Source of the DNA: Zeimonas sp964538505
Lineage (GTDB): Bacteria; Pseudomonadota; Gammaproteobacteria; Burkholderiales; Burkholderiaceae_E
Reading direction: 5' to 3'
Length of the DNA stretch: 64,000 nt
Assembly: GCA_964538505.1 (NCBI GenBank)
Contig: CAZIDY010000006.1
Span: forward strand, 68,775-132,774
The translations under genes and the position numbers were made by a program. Shown here one piece after another: positions 8,995 to 17,098 of this stretch. A model generated the notes under the pieces. That model ran no database searches, was not told the origin of the DNA, and saw nothing but the letters and a program-made list of their open reading frames with translations. Each line of letters starts with the position of its first letter. Position 1 is the stretch's first letter.

Positions 8995-9024
8995 AAGGTA
9001 CGTCCGCGAAGCAGCCGATGTCAA
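8995..9024 (-). promoter_or_regulatory. Sigma-70 promoter for metX-metW
   Basis: On the minus strand a perfect -35 box TTGACA (9024-9019) is separated by 18 bases from a -10 box TACCTT (9000-8995). Transcription would begin near 8988, a few bases before the SAM-II aptamer. This is one of the clearest promoters in the window. Confidence 0.8.
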
Positions 9025-9110
9025 ATCGGCGGCGGCGCTCCCGTTCGCTGGCGGTAGCGGGTGACCCGGGTCGGCGGCCGGCGCGGGGACGATCGTCGTG
9101 TGAACAGGCC

Positions 9111-10094
9111 CTACTCCATCCACGCCTGCGCGAGCAGCTCGTACGAACGCCGGCGCGCAGCCGGATCGAAGATCGCCGATGCGACGATCAGCTCGTCGGC
9201 CTTGGTGTGCGCGACGAAGGCCTGCAGCTCGCGGCGCACCGTTTCGGGCGATCCGACGAAGGAGCACGACAGCATGCGCGACGCCTGCGCCTTCTCCGCC
9301 GGCGTCCAGTACGACTCGATGTCGTCGATCGGTGGCGGGAGCTTGCCGCGCGCGTTGCGGATCATTCGGGCGAAGGTCTGCTGCACGCTGGTGAACAGCC
9401 GTCGCGCCTCTTCGTCGGTGTCGGCAACGACGACATTGATGCCAGGCATCGCATAGGGCGTTGCAAGTTGCGCCGACGCACGGAAGCGCTCGCGGTACAT
9501 CGCAAGCGCGTGCATCAGCGCCTCGGGCGCGAAGTGCGACGCGAACGAGTACGGCAATCCGAGCGCAGCCGCGAGCTGCGCGCCGTACAGGCTCGAGCCG
9601 AGGATCCACAGCGGAACGTTCAGCCCCGCCCCCGGCACGGCCTGGTACGGCTGTCCCGGCTGCACCGGCCCGAACAGCGCCTGCAGCTCGAGCACGTCAT
9701 CGGGAAAGGTGTCGGCGGCCTGCGCATCGCGCCGCAACGCGCGCATCGTCACCGTGTCGGTACCGGGCGCACGCCCCAGGCCGAGTTCGATGCGTCCGGG
9801 ATACAGCGACTCGAGCGTACCGAACTGCTCGGCAATCACGAGCGGCGAATGGTTCGGCAACATGATCCCGCCCGCACCGACGCGCAATGTGGTCGTGCCG
9901 CCCGCCACGTGGCCGATCACGACCGACGTAGCCGCGCTCGCGATCCCGGCCATGTTGTGATGCTCGGCGATCCAGTAGCGCTGATAGCCGAAGCGCTCGC
10001 AATGTCGCGCAAGATCGAGCGAGTCACGCAGCGCCTCGGCGGGCGTGTCGCCCTCGCGCACGTGGACGAGATCGAGAACGGAAAGCGGGGGCAT
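9111..10094 (-). CDS. LLM-class flavin-dependent oxidoreductase (YhbW/MsnO8-like)
   Basis: A 327-residue bacterial-luciferase-like TIM barrel. It begins with LSVLDLVHVREG and has the diagnostic RYWIAEHHNMAGIAS, VGAGGIMLPNHSPLVIAEQF and GRIELGLGRAPGTD segments of the group 1 LLM oxidoreductases, which use reduced FMN. The C-terminal part has SCSFVGSPETVRRELQAF, typical of the family. The substrate is unknown. It precedes the metX regulatory region on the same strand, but the metX promoter makes it a separate unit. Confidence 0.88.
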   Translation of the reverse strand: MPPLSVLDLVHVREGDTPAEALRDSLDLARHCERFGYQRYWIAEHHNMAGIASAATSVVIGHVAGGTTTLRVGAGGIMLPNHSPLVIAEQFGTLESLYPGRIELGLGRAPGTDTVTMRALRRDAQAADTFPDDVLELQALFGPVQPGQPYQAVPGAGLNVPLWILGSSLYGAQLAAALGLPYSFASHFAPEALMHALAMYRERFRASAQLATPYAMPGINVVVADTDEEARRLFTSVQQTFARMIRNARGKLPPPIDDIESYWTPAEKAQASRMLSCSFVGSPETVRRELQAFVAHTKADELIVASAIFDPAARRRSYELLAQAWME

Positions 10095-10131
10095 TGGGAC
10101 GGCAGTGAAGGGGGAAGGGAGAAGGGTAAAG

Positions 10132-10166
10132 GGGAAACCGGGGTCAGACCACGGTTACGGTTTCCC
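10132..10166. repeat. REP-like palindromic repeat, copy 1
   Basis: GGGAAACCG (10132-10140) and CGGTTTCCC (10158-10166) form a perfect 9-bp inverted repeat around the core GGGTCAGACCACGG. The same core occurs at 38549-38570 and, inverted, at 39191-39209. It sits between two minus-strand genes. This looks like a dispersed palindromic element of the REP type. Confidence 0.75.
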
Positions 10167-10221
10167 TCGGCGCCGTTCGCCTCGGCGCGTCCGGCGCGAG
10201 CCACGCCCGCGCCATCGGCGA

Positions 10222-10692
10222 TCAGACCCAGCGCCGCACCCGCGCCCGATATGCATCGAATGCCTGCCCGAAAGCCGCACGCAGCGCACGCTCCTCGGGC
10301 GCGATCTGGAAACGGTTCAGATACGCAACGAACACGGCGATCGACGCCAGCGACGCCAGGTTCGCGAGCCACAGCCCCCACCCGACGAGAATCAGCGCAT
10401 CGCCCAGGTAGATCGGGTTGCGACTGAAGCGATACGGACCCGTCTCGACGAGCGCCGTCACGCGCGCCGGACGCATCGGATTCACCGTCGTTCGCGCGCG
10501 GCGGAACTGCAGCGCACAAACGGAAACGAGCGCGATGCCGGCGAGCGCGAACGCGATGAAAAGCGCGCGACGCAACGACAGCGGCATCGCAAAGTCGAGC
10601 GCGGGAAGCGCGCGCGCCAGCGCCCACATCAGCACGCCGACTACAACCGTAACGACCGGCGGCGGCACCTTCAGCTCGAGCCGATCGAGCAT
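10222..10692 (-). CDS. Isoprenylcysteine carboxyl methyltransferase-family membrane protein
   Basis: A 156-residue integral membrane protein with about four hydrophobic segments. It has the family signature: RRARTTVNP, then VETGPYRFSRNPIYLGDALILVGWGL, and a C-terminal EERALRAAFGQAFDAYRARVRRW. Bacterial members are SAM-dependent methyltransferases of mostly unknown substrate. The start ATG at 10692 follows the cytX stop by 16 bases, so it is probably the second gene of the TPP-controlled transcript. A thiamine role is not implied by its family. Confidence 0.85.
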   Translation of the reverse strand: MLDRLELKVPPPVVTVVVGVLMWALARALPALDFAMPLSLRRALFIAFALAGIALVSVCALQFRRARTTVNPMRPARVTALVETGPYRFSRNPIYLGDALILVGWGLWLANLASLASIAVFVAYLNRFQIAPEERALRAAFGQAFDAYRARVRRWV

Positions 10693-10708
10693 CAGGCGCG
10701 CTGCCGCG

Positions 10709-11995
10709 TCACGCCGCACGCGGCGACGCAAAACCCGAAGCGCCGCGCGTGAGCCACGCGAGCACGAAGGTGAGCGCGAGCGTCGGCAGCGCCGCGCCGA
10801 ACTGCGGTGTGAGCTGCGCCGACAGGTGGAAAGTCGCAACGCCGAGCAGCCAGATCGCAACGGCACCGCCGTTGACGCCGGTCGAGCCGACCATCGACGC
10901 GACGTCGTCGCGTGCACCGAGCCGGCCGAGGATGACGCCGTACAGCGGCACGAAGACCGAGCTGAGCGTGAGCAGGAACGGCTCGAGGCTGTGCATCGGC
11001 AGCACCAGCGCAAGCATCGTACAGAACACGGCAAGCGACATCGCCCAGCGCCGCTGGCTGAAGCGCGGCACCAGGCTGTGGCCGGCCACCGAGCCCGAGT
11101 ACAGGTCGCCGTAGGCGTTGTCGACCTCGTCGATCAGGATGAGTCCGAGCGCGACGAGCCCGCCCTGCGCGAGCAGCAATGCGGCGACGAGATCGGTGGC
11201 CGGCACGGTGAGTGCAACCAGCACGCCGAGCGCGTAGCACCAGATATTCGCCACCGCATAGCCGAGCCAGGTGCCACGGAACGCGCTCGTACTGTCACGG
11301 CCGTGGCGCGCGAAGTCCGCAACCAGCGGCAACCACGAGATCGGCATCGCGATCACGAGGTCGAGCGCTGACAGCGTGCTCATGCCGCCGTCGCCGGGCC
11401 GGTTCCACAGCGTCGACCAGCCGATCTCCTGTGCGCGCCCGAGGAACTGCCAGCTCAGCCACAGCAACGAAAGGACCACCAGCGGCAACGCATAGCGACC
11501 GACGAATCGACGCACGAGCCGGACCATCGAGCCGGAGAGCAGCGCAAGCAGCAGCGCGCCCCACGCGATCGTGACGACGACCGGCCACAGCGCGGCTTCG
11601 AGCACGCCCGCCTGGCGCGCGATGGCGATCGTGCCGTCGCGCATGACGACGAGCTCGAAGGTCGTCCAGCCGATCAACTGCACGACGTTCAGCAACACCG
11701 GCAGGCGAGCGAAGCGGCTGCCGTAGGCAGCGTGCATCAGCCCCGCGCTCGACAGCCCGCTGTCGCAGCCGATCTTCGCGGTCCACGCCAGCAACCCGGA
11801 ACCGATCAACGACCCGGCGACGATTGCGACGAGCGCCGCGCGCGTGCCCATCGCCGGAACGAGGTAGGCGCCGACCTGCATGACGAGCAGGCCGACTCCG
11901 AGACTGAGCCACAGTGCAGCGTGATCGCGCCAGCCGAACAGGCGATCGGCGGCGGACAAGGGGACGAGAGCGGTATTGCGGGCGGTATTTGTCAT
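10709..11995 (-). CDS. cytX: Putative hydroxymethylpyrimidine transporter CytX (NCS1 family)
   Basis: A 428-residue permease of the nucleobase:cation symporter-1 family with about twelve membrane segments. The opening FGWRDHAALWLSLGVGLLVMQVGAYLVP and the DFARHGRD segment fit the CytX branch, proposed to import the thiamine pyrimidine precursor HMP. The TPP riboswitch that ends three bases before its ATG strongly supports a thiamine-related substrate, distinguishing it from cytosine or allantoin carriers. The riboswitch 3' end (GCAGGGAAG) overlaps the likely ribosome site, so control is probably at translation. Confidence 0.88.
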   Translation of the reverse strand: MTNTARNTALVPLSAADRLFGWRDHAALWLSLGVGLLVMQVGAYLVPAMGTRAALVAIVAGSLIGSGLLAWTAKIGCDSGLSSAGLMHAAYGSRFARLPVLLNVVQLIGWTTFELVVMRDGTIAIARQAGVLEAALWPVVVTIAWGALLLALLSGSMVRLVRRFVGRYALPLVVLSLLWLSWQFLGRAQEIGWSTLWNRPGDGGMSTLSALDLVIAMPISWLPLVADFARHGRDSTSAFRGTWLGYAVANIWCYALGVLVALTVPATDLVAALLLAQGGLVALGLILIDEVDNAYGDLYSGSVAGHSLVPRFSQRRWAMSLAVFCTMLALVLPMHSLEPFLLTLSSVFVPLYGVILGRLGARDDVASMVGSTGVNGGAVAIWLLGVATFHLSAQLTPQFGAALPTLALTFVLAWLTRGASGFASPRAA

Positions 11996-11997
11996 GG

Positions 11998-12084
11998 CTT
12001 CCCTGCGCGAGGATTACCTCAACAGGTTCGAAGGGACTTTCTCAGCCGCAACCGGAACCGTTCTCCGGAAGCAGCACCCCCAGC
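11998..12084 (-). promoter_or_regulatory. TPP (THI-box) riboswitch upstream of cytX
   Basis: The minus-strand RNA has all conserved TPP aptamer elements in order: CTGGGGGTGC, then GGCTGAGAAAG, then GAACCTG, GAGGTAATCCTC and GCGCAGGGAAG. The last element is immediately before the cytX ATG at 11995 and includes the only purine-rich ribosome-site candidate, so TPP binding would hide it. No separate terminator is seen between aptamer and gene. Confidence 0.95.
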
Positions 12085-12207
12085 GGAGCGCGCGTGCAGC
12101 GCGCGGCGACAGTGTACGCCAAACAACGACGCGCAAAACGAAGAGCCGCTGCGCGAGTGCTCTCGTGTCGTGCAGCAGACGTGTGTCGCCAGGTTCTACC
12201 CGCGCAC

Positions 12208-12618
12208 TCAGGGCACCGCGAGAGCCACCCCTTCCGCCGCGGCGGCACGCGCGAGGGATGCATCGAAAGTTGCCAGCGGAATTCCGGCGGACATCGCGAG
12301 TTCGAGATAGCAGGCGTCGTAGACGCTGAGCGAGTGACGCTCGGCAAGTCCGTCGGCGCCCAGTGTCGAAATTCCCGAGATCGGCTCGAGCAGGATCGGC
12401 AGCGACAGGAAATCGTCGAGCAGGTCGCGTCGCGTCGCAGGCCGAAGCCTTGCCCGACGCTCGGCGACGCGAAGCGCGTTGGCCACCTCGAGCAGCAGCA
12501 GCGAAGGTGCCCGCATGCGCTCGCGCACTCCGCGACGAATGAGCGCGCTCGCCTCGTCACTGCGCTCATCCGGCAGCAGCCAGGCGAGCACCACCGAAGC
12601 ATCGAACACGAGGGGCAT
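12208..12618 (-). CDS. PIN-domain toxin (VapC family)
   Basis: A 136-residue PIN ribonuclease. The N-terminal Asp motif is VFDASVVLAWLLPDE, a central Glu is in LLLLEVANALR, and the C-terminal acidic pair lies in LSVYDACYLELAMSAGIPLATFDASLARAA. This is the classic set of Mg2+-binding residues in VapC toxins, which cut tRNA or rRNA. It follows its antitoxin gene by 21 bases on the same strand. The stop lies 124 bases upstream of the cytX riboswitch. Confidence 0.9.
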   Translation of the reverse strand: MPLVFDASVVLAWLLPDERSDEASALIRRGVRERMRAPSLLLLEVANALRVAERRARLRPATRRDLLDDFLSLPILLEPISGISTLGADGLAERHSLSVYDACYLELAMSAGIPLATFDASLARAAAAEGVALAVP

Positions 12619-12639
12619 GTTCGGCGCCTGCGCGCAGTG

Positions 12640-12936
12640 TCAGTAGCGGTGCCCGGAATGCGCGAGATCGCGCACGCTCTCGCCGCGAGCCAGCACGCCG
12701 GACAAGGTGACTCCCTGGCGTGCAAGACGTCCGCGAGTGCGGTCGACCCGGTCGAGCGCCTGCTCGAGCGAGGCTTCGCTGCCTTCCTCGAAGGGAATCA
12801 ACTGCGCCACCGGCCTTCCGTGCCGCGTGATCACGAAGCGATCGCCGCGCTCGGTGCGCTCGAGCAGCTTCGGCAGGTGCGTTTTCGCGTCGTAGGCGCT
12901 CACCGGCTCGGCAGCGATCAGGGTTCGCTTCTTCAT
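12640..12936 (-). CDS. Phd/YefM-type antitoxin (VapB role)
   Basis: A 98-residue antitoxin with a Phd/YefM DNA-binding N-terminus: VSAYDAKTHLPKLLERTERGDRFVITRHGRPVAQLIP. The C-terminal third, rich in charged residues, would wrap the toxin. The gene is the first of the pair, directly behind a palindromic operator that overlaps its promoter, which fits autoregulation by the toxin-antitoxin complex. Confidence 0.9.
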   Translation of the reverse strand: MKKRTLIAAEPVSAYDAKTHLPKLLERTERGDRFVITRHGRPVAQLIPFEEGSEASLEQALDRVDRTRGRLARQGVTLSGVLARGESVRDLAHSGHRY

Positions 12937-12937
12937 C

Positions 12938-12971
12938 AGACCAGTCTGAACTGGTCTGAACTATATGTCAA
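12938..12971 (-). promoter_or_regulatory. Promoter and palindromic operator of the Phd/VapC module
   Basis: A perfect inverted repeat AGACCAGT-CTGA-ACTGGTCT occupies 12938-12957, one base from the antitoxin ATG. Just upstream on the minus strand is a perfect TTGACA (12971-12966), and 17 bases further a weak -10 (CAGACT) falls inside the palindrome. A second GTCTGAACT half-site is also present. The arrangement would let the bound antitoxin block transcription. Confidence 0.75.
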
Positions 12972-12984
12972 CGCACCGAAAGAC

Positions 12985-14310
12985 TCAGCCGAACAGCCAG
13001 CTGCACGCCGCCACCGCGGCGATCACGGCAACCAGGTCCGCCGTCAGCGCCGCGACCAGCGTGTGCCGCACGCGGCGCACCTGCACGGCGCCGAAGTAGA
13101 CAGCGAGCACGTAGAACGTCGTCTCCGACGAGCCCTGCAGCGTGCTCACCAGATAGCCGATGTAGCTGTCGGGGCCGATCGCCGGATCGTTGATCACCGA
13201 CGCCATCACGCCATACGCGCCCGATCCGGACAGCGGACGCAACAGCGCCATCGGCAGCGCTTCGGCCGGCAATCCGAAGCGCGACGTGTAGCCGCCGATC
13301 GCACCGACGATGGCGTCGAGCGCGCCGCTTGCACGCAGCATGCCGATCGCAACGAGAATCGCGACGAGGTACGGAATGATGCGCACCGCGACCTCGAAGC
13401 CCTCTTTCGCGCCCTCGACGAAGCTCTCGTAGACGCGCACGCCACGCAGCATCCCGAAGGACAGGAAGCCGGCGACGAGCGCCGGCACGATCCACGGCGA
13501 CAGCGTGCGCCCCCAGACGACCGTGATGGGCACGAGTGCGACCAGCGCAACGAGCGCGAGCAACGAAACGGCAAACGGATAGGCGCCCGCGTCGTCCACG
13601 ACGGCTTCGGGTGCAACGATGGACGCCGAGTCGGATGCAGTCGACGACGCGGACCCGGGTGTCGAAGACGACGCACCCCCACGAATCAACCCGTCTGCGC
13701 CGACCGGAAAACGCCTCGCCAGCGCAAACGCCGTCCCGACCGCCGCGATCGTTCCGCAGATCGACGCGAACAGCGTCGTCGGCAGGATGCCCGCCGGATC
13801 GCTCGAGCCGGCCGACGCGCGCAACGCGATCACCGCCGTCGGCAGCAGCGTGATGCTCGACGTGTTGATCGCGAGGAACAGCGCCATCGCATCGGTGGCG
13901 GTTCCCGGGCGCGGGTTGAGCCGGTCGAGCTCCTGCATCGCGCGGATCCCGAAGGGCGTCGCCGCATTGCCCAGGCCGAGCGCGTTGGCCGACAGGTTCA
14001 GCACCATCGCGCCCATCGCCGGATGCTCGGGCGGCACGTCGCGGAACAGCCGCGTCATCAGCGGCCGGATCAGCCGCGCGAGGATCGTCAGCAGGCCGCC
14101 CGCTTCGGCGACCTTCATGACTCCGAGGAACAGCGCCATCGCGCCGACGAGCCCGATCGCCAGCACGACCGCATCGCCCGCCGACGAGATCGTGGCCGAC
14201 GACAGCGCCTGCATCGGCGAAGGCGCGCCGTCGACGGGCGCGGAGAAGAGCTCGCGCCAGGCCGCCGTGCCGAAAGCGGCCAGGACGATCGCGAGAAAGA
14301 TCGCGTTCAA
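12985..14310 (-). CDS. Fused SpmA-SpmB nucleoside-recognition membrane protein
   Basis: A 441-residue membrane protein joining the two halves that are separate spore maturation proteins SpmA and SpmB in Bacillus. The N-terminal half has NLSANALGLGNAATPFGIRAMQELDRLNP, the SpmA/Gate-domain signature; the C-terminal half has RPLSGSGAYGVMASV and STLQGSSETTFYVLAVYFGAVQVRRVRHTL, the SpmB counterpart. A Ser/Ala-rich linker near residue 220 joins them. In a non-sporulating proteobacterium the role is unknown; the Gate domain suggests transport. It ends 48 bases upstream of the antitoxin start on the same strand. Confidence 0.87.
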   Translation of the reverse strand: MNAIFLAIVLAAFGTAAWRELFSAPVDGAPSPMQALSSATISSAGDAVVLAIGLVGAMALFLGVMKVAEAGGLLTILARLIRPLMTRLFRDVPPEHPAMGAMVLNLSANALGLGNAATPFGIRAMQELDRLNPRPGTATDAMALFLAINTSSITLLPTAVIALRASAGSSDPAGILPTTLFASICGTIAAVGTAFALARRFPVGADGLIRGGASSSTPGSASSTASDSASIVAPEAVVDDAGAYPFAVSLLALVALVALVPITVVWGRTLSPWIVPALVAGFLSFGMLRGVRVYESFVEGAKEGFEVAVRIIPYLVAILVAIGMLRASGALDAIVGAIGGYTSRFGLPAEALPMALLRPLSGSGAYGVMASVINDPAIGPDSYIGYLVSTLQGSSETTFYVLAVYFGAVQVRRVRHTLVAALTADLVAVIAAVAACSWLFG

Positions 14311-14362
14311 GCGGCCCAGGCGCCTGTCGGAGTCGAATCGGGCCCGCGCCGCCGCCAGGCGC

Positions 14363-15232
14363 CTACGACGCGAGCTTCAGCAGGCGGACGGCGTTGTCCT
14401 TCATGATCAGCGGACGCACTTCGGGCTTGATCGCGATCTTCTCGAAATCGGCGATCCAGCGGTCGGGCAGCAGCACCGGGTTGTCGGTGCCGAACAGCAC
14501 ACGGTCCTTCAGCAGCGTGTTCGCGTACTGCACGAGCTTCGGCTCGAAGTATTTCGGCGACCACCCCGACAGGTCGATCCACACATTCGGCTTGTGCAGC
14601 GCCACCGACAGCTGCTCATCCTGCCAGGGCACGCCGGGGTGCGCCATGACGATCTGCAGATCGGGGAAATCGGCCGCAACGTCGTCGAGAAGGATCGGGT
14701 TCGCGTACTTGATCCGCAGGCCGCCGCCGCCGCGCATGCCGGCGCCGATGCCGGTCTGGCCGGTGTGGAACAGCGCCGGCAGCCCCGCCTCGGCGATCAC
14801 TTCGTACAGCGGATAGACGTCGCGATCGTTCGGCGAGAAGCCCTGGATGATCGGATGGAACTTGAAGCCCTTGACGCCGTAGTGCTCGATCAGCCGTCGC
14901 GCTTCGCGCACGCCCATCTTGCCGCGTGCCGGATCGATGCTCGCGAACGGGATGCAGATATCGGCGTGCTCGGCCGCCGACTCGGCGACCTCCTCGTTCG
15001 AGATGCGCTTGATGCCCATGCCGCGCTCGTGATCGACGGTGAACACCACGAAGCCGATCTTGCGCTCGCGATAGTGATCGGCCATCTGCGCGATCGTCGG
15101 ATGCTTGACCTCGTAGCGGAAATAGCGCCCGCGCGCCTCGAGCGCTTCGGCCTCGGCTTCGTCGGGCAGCATGCGCGTCGAGGTCTCGGCGTGCGTGTGG
15201 ATGTCGATCGCGATCAGCTCGTCGATGTTCAT
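14363..15232 (-). CDS. Amidohydrolase-family metal-dependent hydrolase (amidohydrolase 2)
   Basis: A 289-residue TIM-barrel hydrolase of the ACMSD/amidohydrolase_2 type. The metal-binding HxH is in IAIDIHTHAE; later ligands are in FKFHPIIQGF, LFHTGQTG, IVMAHPGVPW and the final Asp in VLFGTDNPVL. Relatives decarboxylate or hydrolyse aromatic or lactone substrates. The universal stress gene lies just upstream on the same strand (26-base gap), so they are probably cotranscribed. The ATG 15232 has a GGGAG site upstream. Substrate unknown. Confidence 0.87.
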   Translation of the reverse strand: MNIDELIAIDIHTHAETSTRMLPDEAEAEALEARGRYFRYEVKHPTIAQMADHYRERKIGFVVFTVDHERGMGIKRISNEEVAESAAEHADICIPFASIDPARGKMGVREARRLIEHYGVKGFKFHPIIQGFSPNDRDVYPLYEVIAEAGLPALFHTGQTGIGAGMRGGGGLRIKYANPILLDDVAADFPDLQIVMAHPGVPWQDEQLSVALHKPNVWIDLSGWSPKYFEPKLVQYANTLLKDRVLFGTDNPVLLPDRWIADFEKIAIKPEVRPLIMKDNAVRLLKLAS

Positions 15233-15258
15233 GGAGAACTCCCTGGGAAAGGATGAAA

Positions 15259-15708
15259 TCAGCGGTTCGCGCGCACGAGCAGCACCGGCACCGGCGCGGT
15301 GCGTGCGACCTGCTCGGCATCGCTGCCCATCAGCACCCGGTCCACGCCCCGGCGTCCGTGCGTTCCGAGAACGATCAGGTCGGCCTTCCACGACGCAGCC
15401 TGCTCGACGATGATGCGCGCGACACGCTCGCCGCTGCTCTGGATCAGCTCGCTCTCGACCGCCGCGCCCTGCGCCTCGATCGGCGCGCGCGCGTTGCGCA
15501 GCAGCTCCTCGCCGGCGGCGAGCAGCCCCGGCAGGATCTGCCTCGTGTACGCCGCGCCGGTCTCGAAGCCGCTGATGTGCGTAAGCGGGTCGACGACGTG
15601 GATCAGGCGCAGCCGCGACGAGCACAGCTTCGCGAGCCGCACCGCCTCGGCGAGCGCTTCGTCCGACGTGGCGCTGCCGTCGTGCGGGACGAGGATTCGT
15701 TGGTACAT
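15259..15708 (-). CDS. Universal stress protein (UspA family)
   Basis: A 149-residue UspA domain. It starts MYQRILVPHDGSATSDEAL and ends with the ATP-binding loop LIVLGTHGRRGVDRVLMGSDAEQVARTAPVPVLLVR, matching the G-x2-G-x9-G(S/T) pattern of nucleotide-binding members. I chose the Met at 15708 because the family begins there; an upstream in-frame start would add 13 unrelated residues. It likely heads a two-gene unit with the amidohydrolase. Confidence 0.92.
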   Translation of the reverse strand: MYQRILVPHDGSATSDEALAEAVRLAKLCSSRLRLIHVVDPLTHISGFETGAAYTRQILPGLLAAGEELLRNARAPIEAQGAAVESELIQSSGERVARIIVEQAASWKADLIVLGTHGRRGVDRVLMGSDAEQVARTAPVPVLLVRANR

Positions 15709-15893
15709 GCCGGATGTCCTGTTCCGCAGAGATCCGACCTTCGGCAAGAACTCGGCGGAGTGAGATTCAAGGTGCTGCTCCGGTCAACAGTCTAGTGCAG
15801 TGTTTCGTGCCGAGCGCCGCTCATGAGCTCCCGCCCCGCGCACCAGCGGACCGGCACGCTATCCTCGTTTCGGAATCAGGAGGAGACCTTAGG

Positions 15894-17060
15894 ATGAACG
15901 CCCCGTCCCCGGAACTCGAGCGCCTCGCTCGCCTTCGTGTCGACCACATCGGCAGCCTGCTGCGCCCGGAAGCGCTCAAGCAGGCGTTTCGCGCCTTCGG
16001 CGCGGGCGAGATCTCGCAGCAGGCGCTCGAGCGTGCGCAGGACGATGCGATCCGGCAGGTGATCGAGCGCGAGCAACAGGCCGGGCTTCCGGTCGCCTCC
16101 GACGGCGAGTTCCGCCGGCTGAACTGGCAGGTGAGCTTCTCCGAGGTCGACGGCTGGGACCTGTGGGGAGGCTCGTGGCGCGGCTTCCTGAAGAGCCCCG
16201 ACCTGCTGATGCCCGGCGAGAAACCGATGTCGCGCGGCGAGGACGCGGTGGTCAGCTTTCGCGCACCCGCCACCGCTCGACTCGAACTGAAAAGCAATTT
16301 CCCGCTGCGGGAATTCCGTTTCGCGCAGTCGGCCGCAAGCACGCCCGTCAAGGCGATGCTGATGGGGCCCGATCGCGTCGCGCAGATGTGCGACCTCGAC
16401 GCGTCGCAGGCCGTATATGCCGACCGCGACGAGTTCCTCGCCGACGTCGTCCGCGTCCAGAGGCAGATGGTCGACGAGCTCGCCGATGCCGGCTGCCGCT
16501 ACGTGCAGCTCGACGAACCCAGCTACACGGGCTACGTCGACGCCGCCACGCTCGCTCGGCTGCGCGAGCACGGCGAGGACGCAATGGCCAACCTCGAGCG
16601 CGCGATCGCGGCCGACAACGCGGTCATCGCCGCTCTGGAAGGCCGCGCCGTCACCGCGGTGCACATCTGCCGCGGCAACCGCGCGAGCATGTGGCACCGC
16701 GAGGGCAGCTACGACGCGATCGCCGAGAAGCTGTTCAGCGGGCTACGTTTCGACCGCCTGCTCCTCGAGTACGACACCGAGCGCGCCGGCGGCTTCGAGC
16801 CGCTGCGCTTCGTGCCGCGCGGGACGGGCGCACCGGTCGTCGTGCTCGGACTGATCACGACGAAGACGGGACGCGTCGAGACCGAAGAGGAGCTGATCAG
16901 GCGCATCGACGAGGCCTCGCAATTCATTCCGCTCGAGCAGTTGGCGCTCAGCCCGCAATGCGGCTTCGCCTCCGGCATCGGCGGCAACTTCCTGTCCGAA
17001 GACGAGCAGTGGGCCAAGCTCGACGTGATGATGCGGGTGGCGCACCGGGTCTGGGGCTGA
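15894..17060 (+). CDS. Cobalamin-independent methionine synthase-like methyltransferase (MetE C-terminal type)
   Basis: A 388-residue protein equal to the catalytic C-terminal barrel of MetE without the N-terminal folate domain. Zinc ligands are visible: His in RVDHIGSLLRP, His-x-Cys in AVHICRGNRASM, and Cys in LSPQCGFASG. The Asp-Glu motif YVQLDEPSYTGY matches the homocysteine-binding region. Short MetE-like proteins methylate homocysteine from other donors (methylcorrinoid proteins, S-methylmethionine or reduced sulfur compounds), so the exact donor is open. A strong AGGAGG site precedes the ATG. It is a standalone gene, distant from metX. Confidence 0.88.
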   Translation: MNAPSPELERLARLRVDHIGSLLRPEALKQAFRAFGAGEISQQALERAQDDAIRQVIEREQQAGLPVASDGEFRRLNWQVSFSEVDGWDLWGGSWRGFLKSPDLLMPGEKPMSRGEDAVVSFRAPATARLELKSNFPLREFRFAQSAASTPVKAMLMGPDRVAQMCDLDASQAVYADRDEFLADVVRVQRQMVDELADAGCRYVQLDEPSYTGYVDAATLARLREHGEDAMANLERAIAADNAVIAALEGRAVTAVHICRGNRASMWHREGSYDAIAEKLFSGLRFDRLLLEYDTERAGGFEPLRFVPRGTGAPVVVLGLITTKTGRVETEEELIRRIDEASQFIPLEQLALSPQCGFASGIGGNFLSEDEQWAKLDVMMRVAHRVWG

Positions 17061-17098
17061 TTGCTGCCCATGAGCACCGGTGCCCGTTTCCGCAGAGA

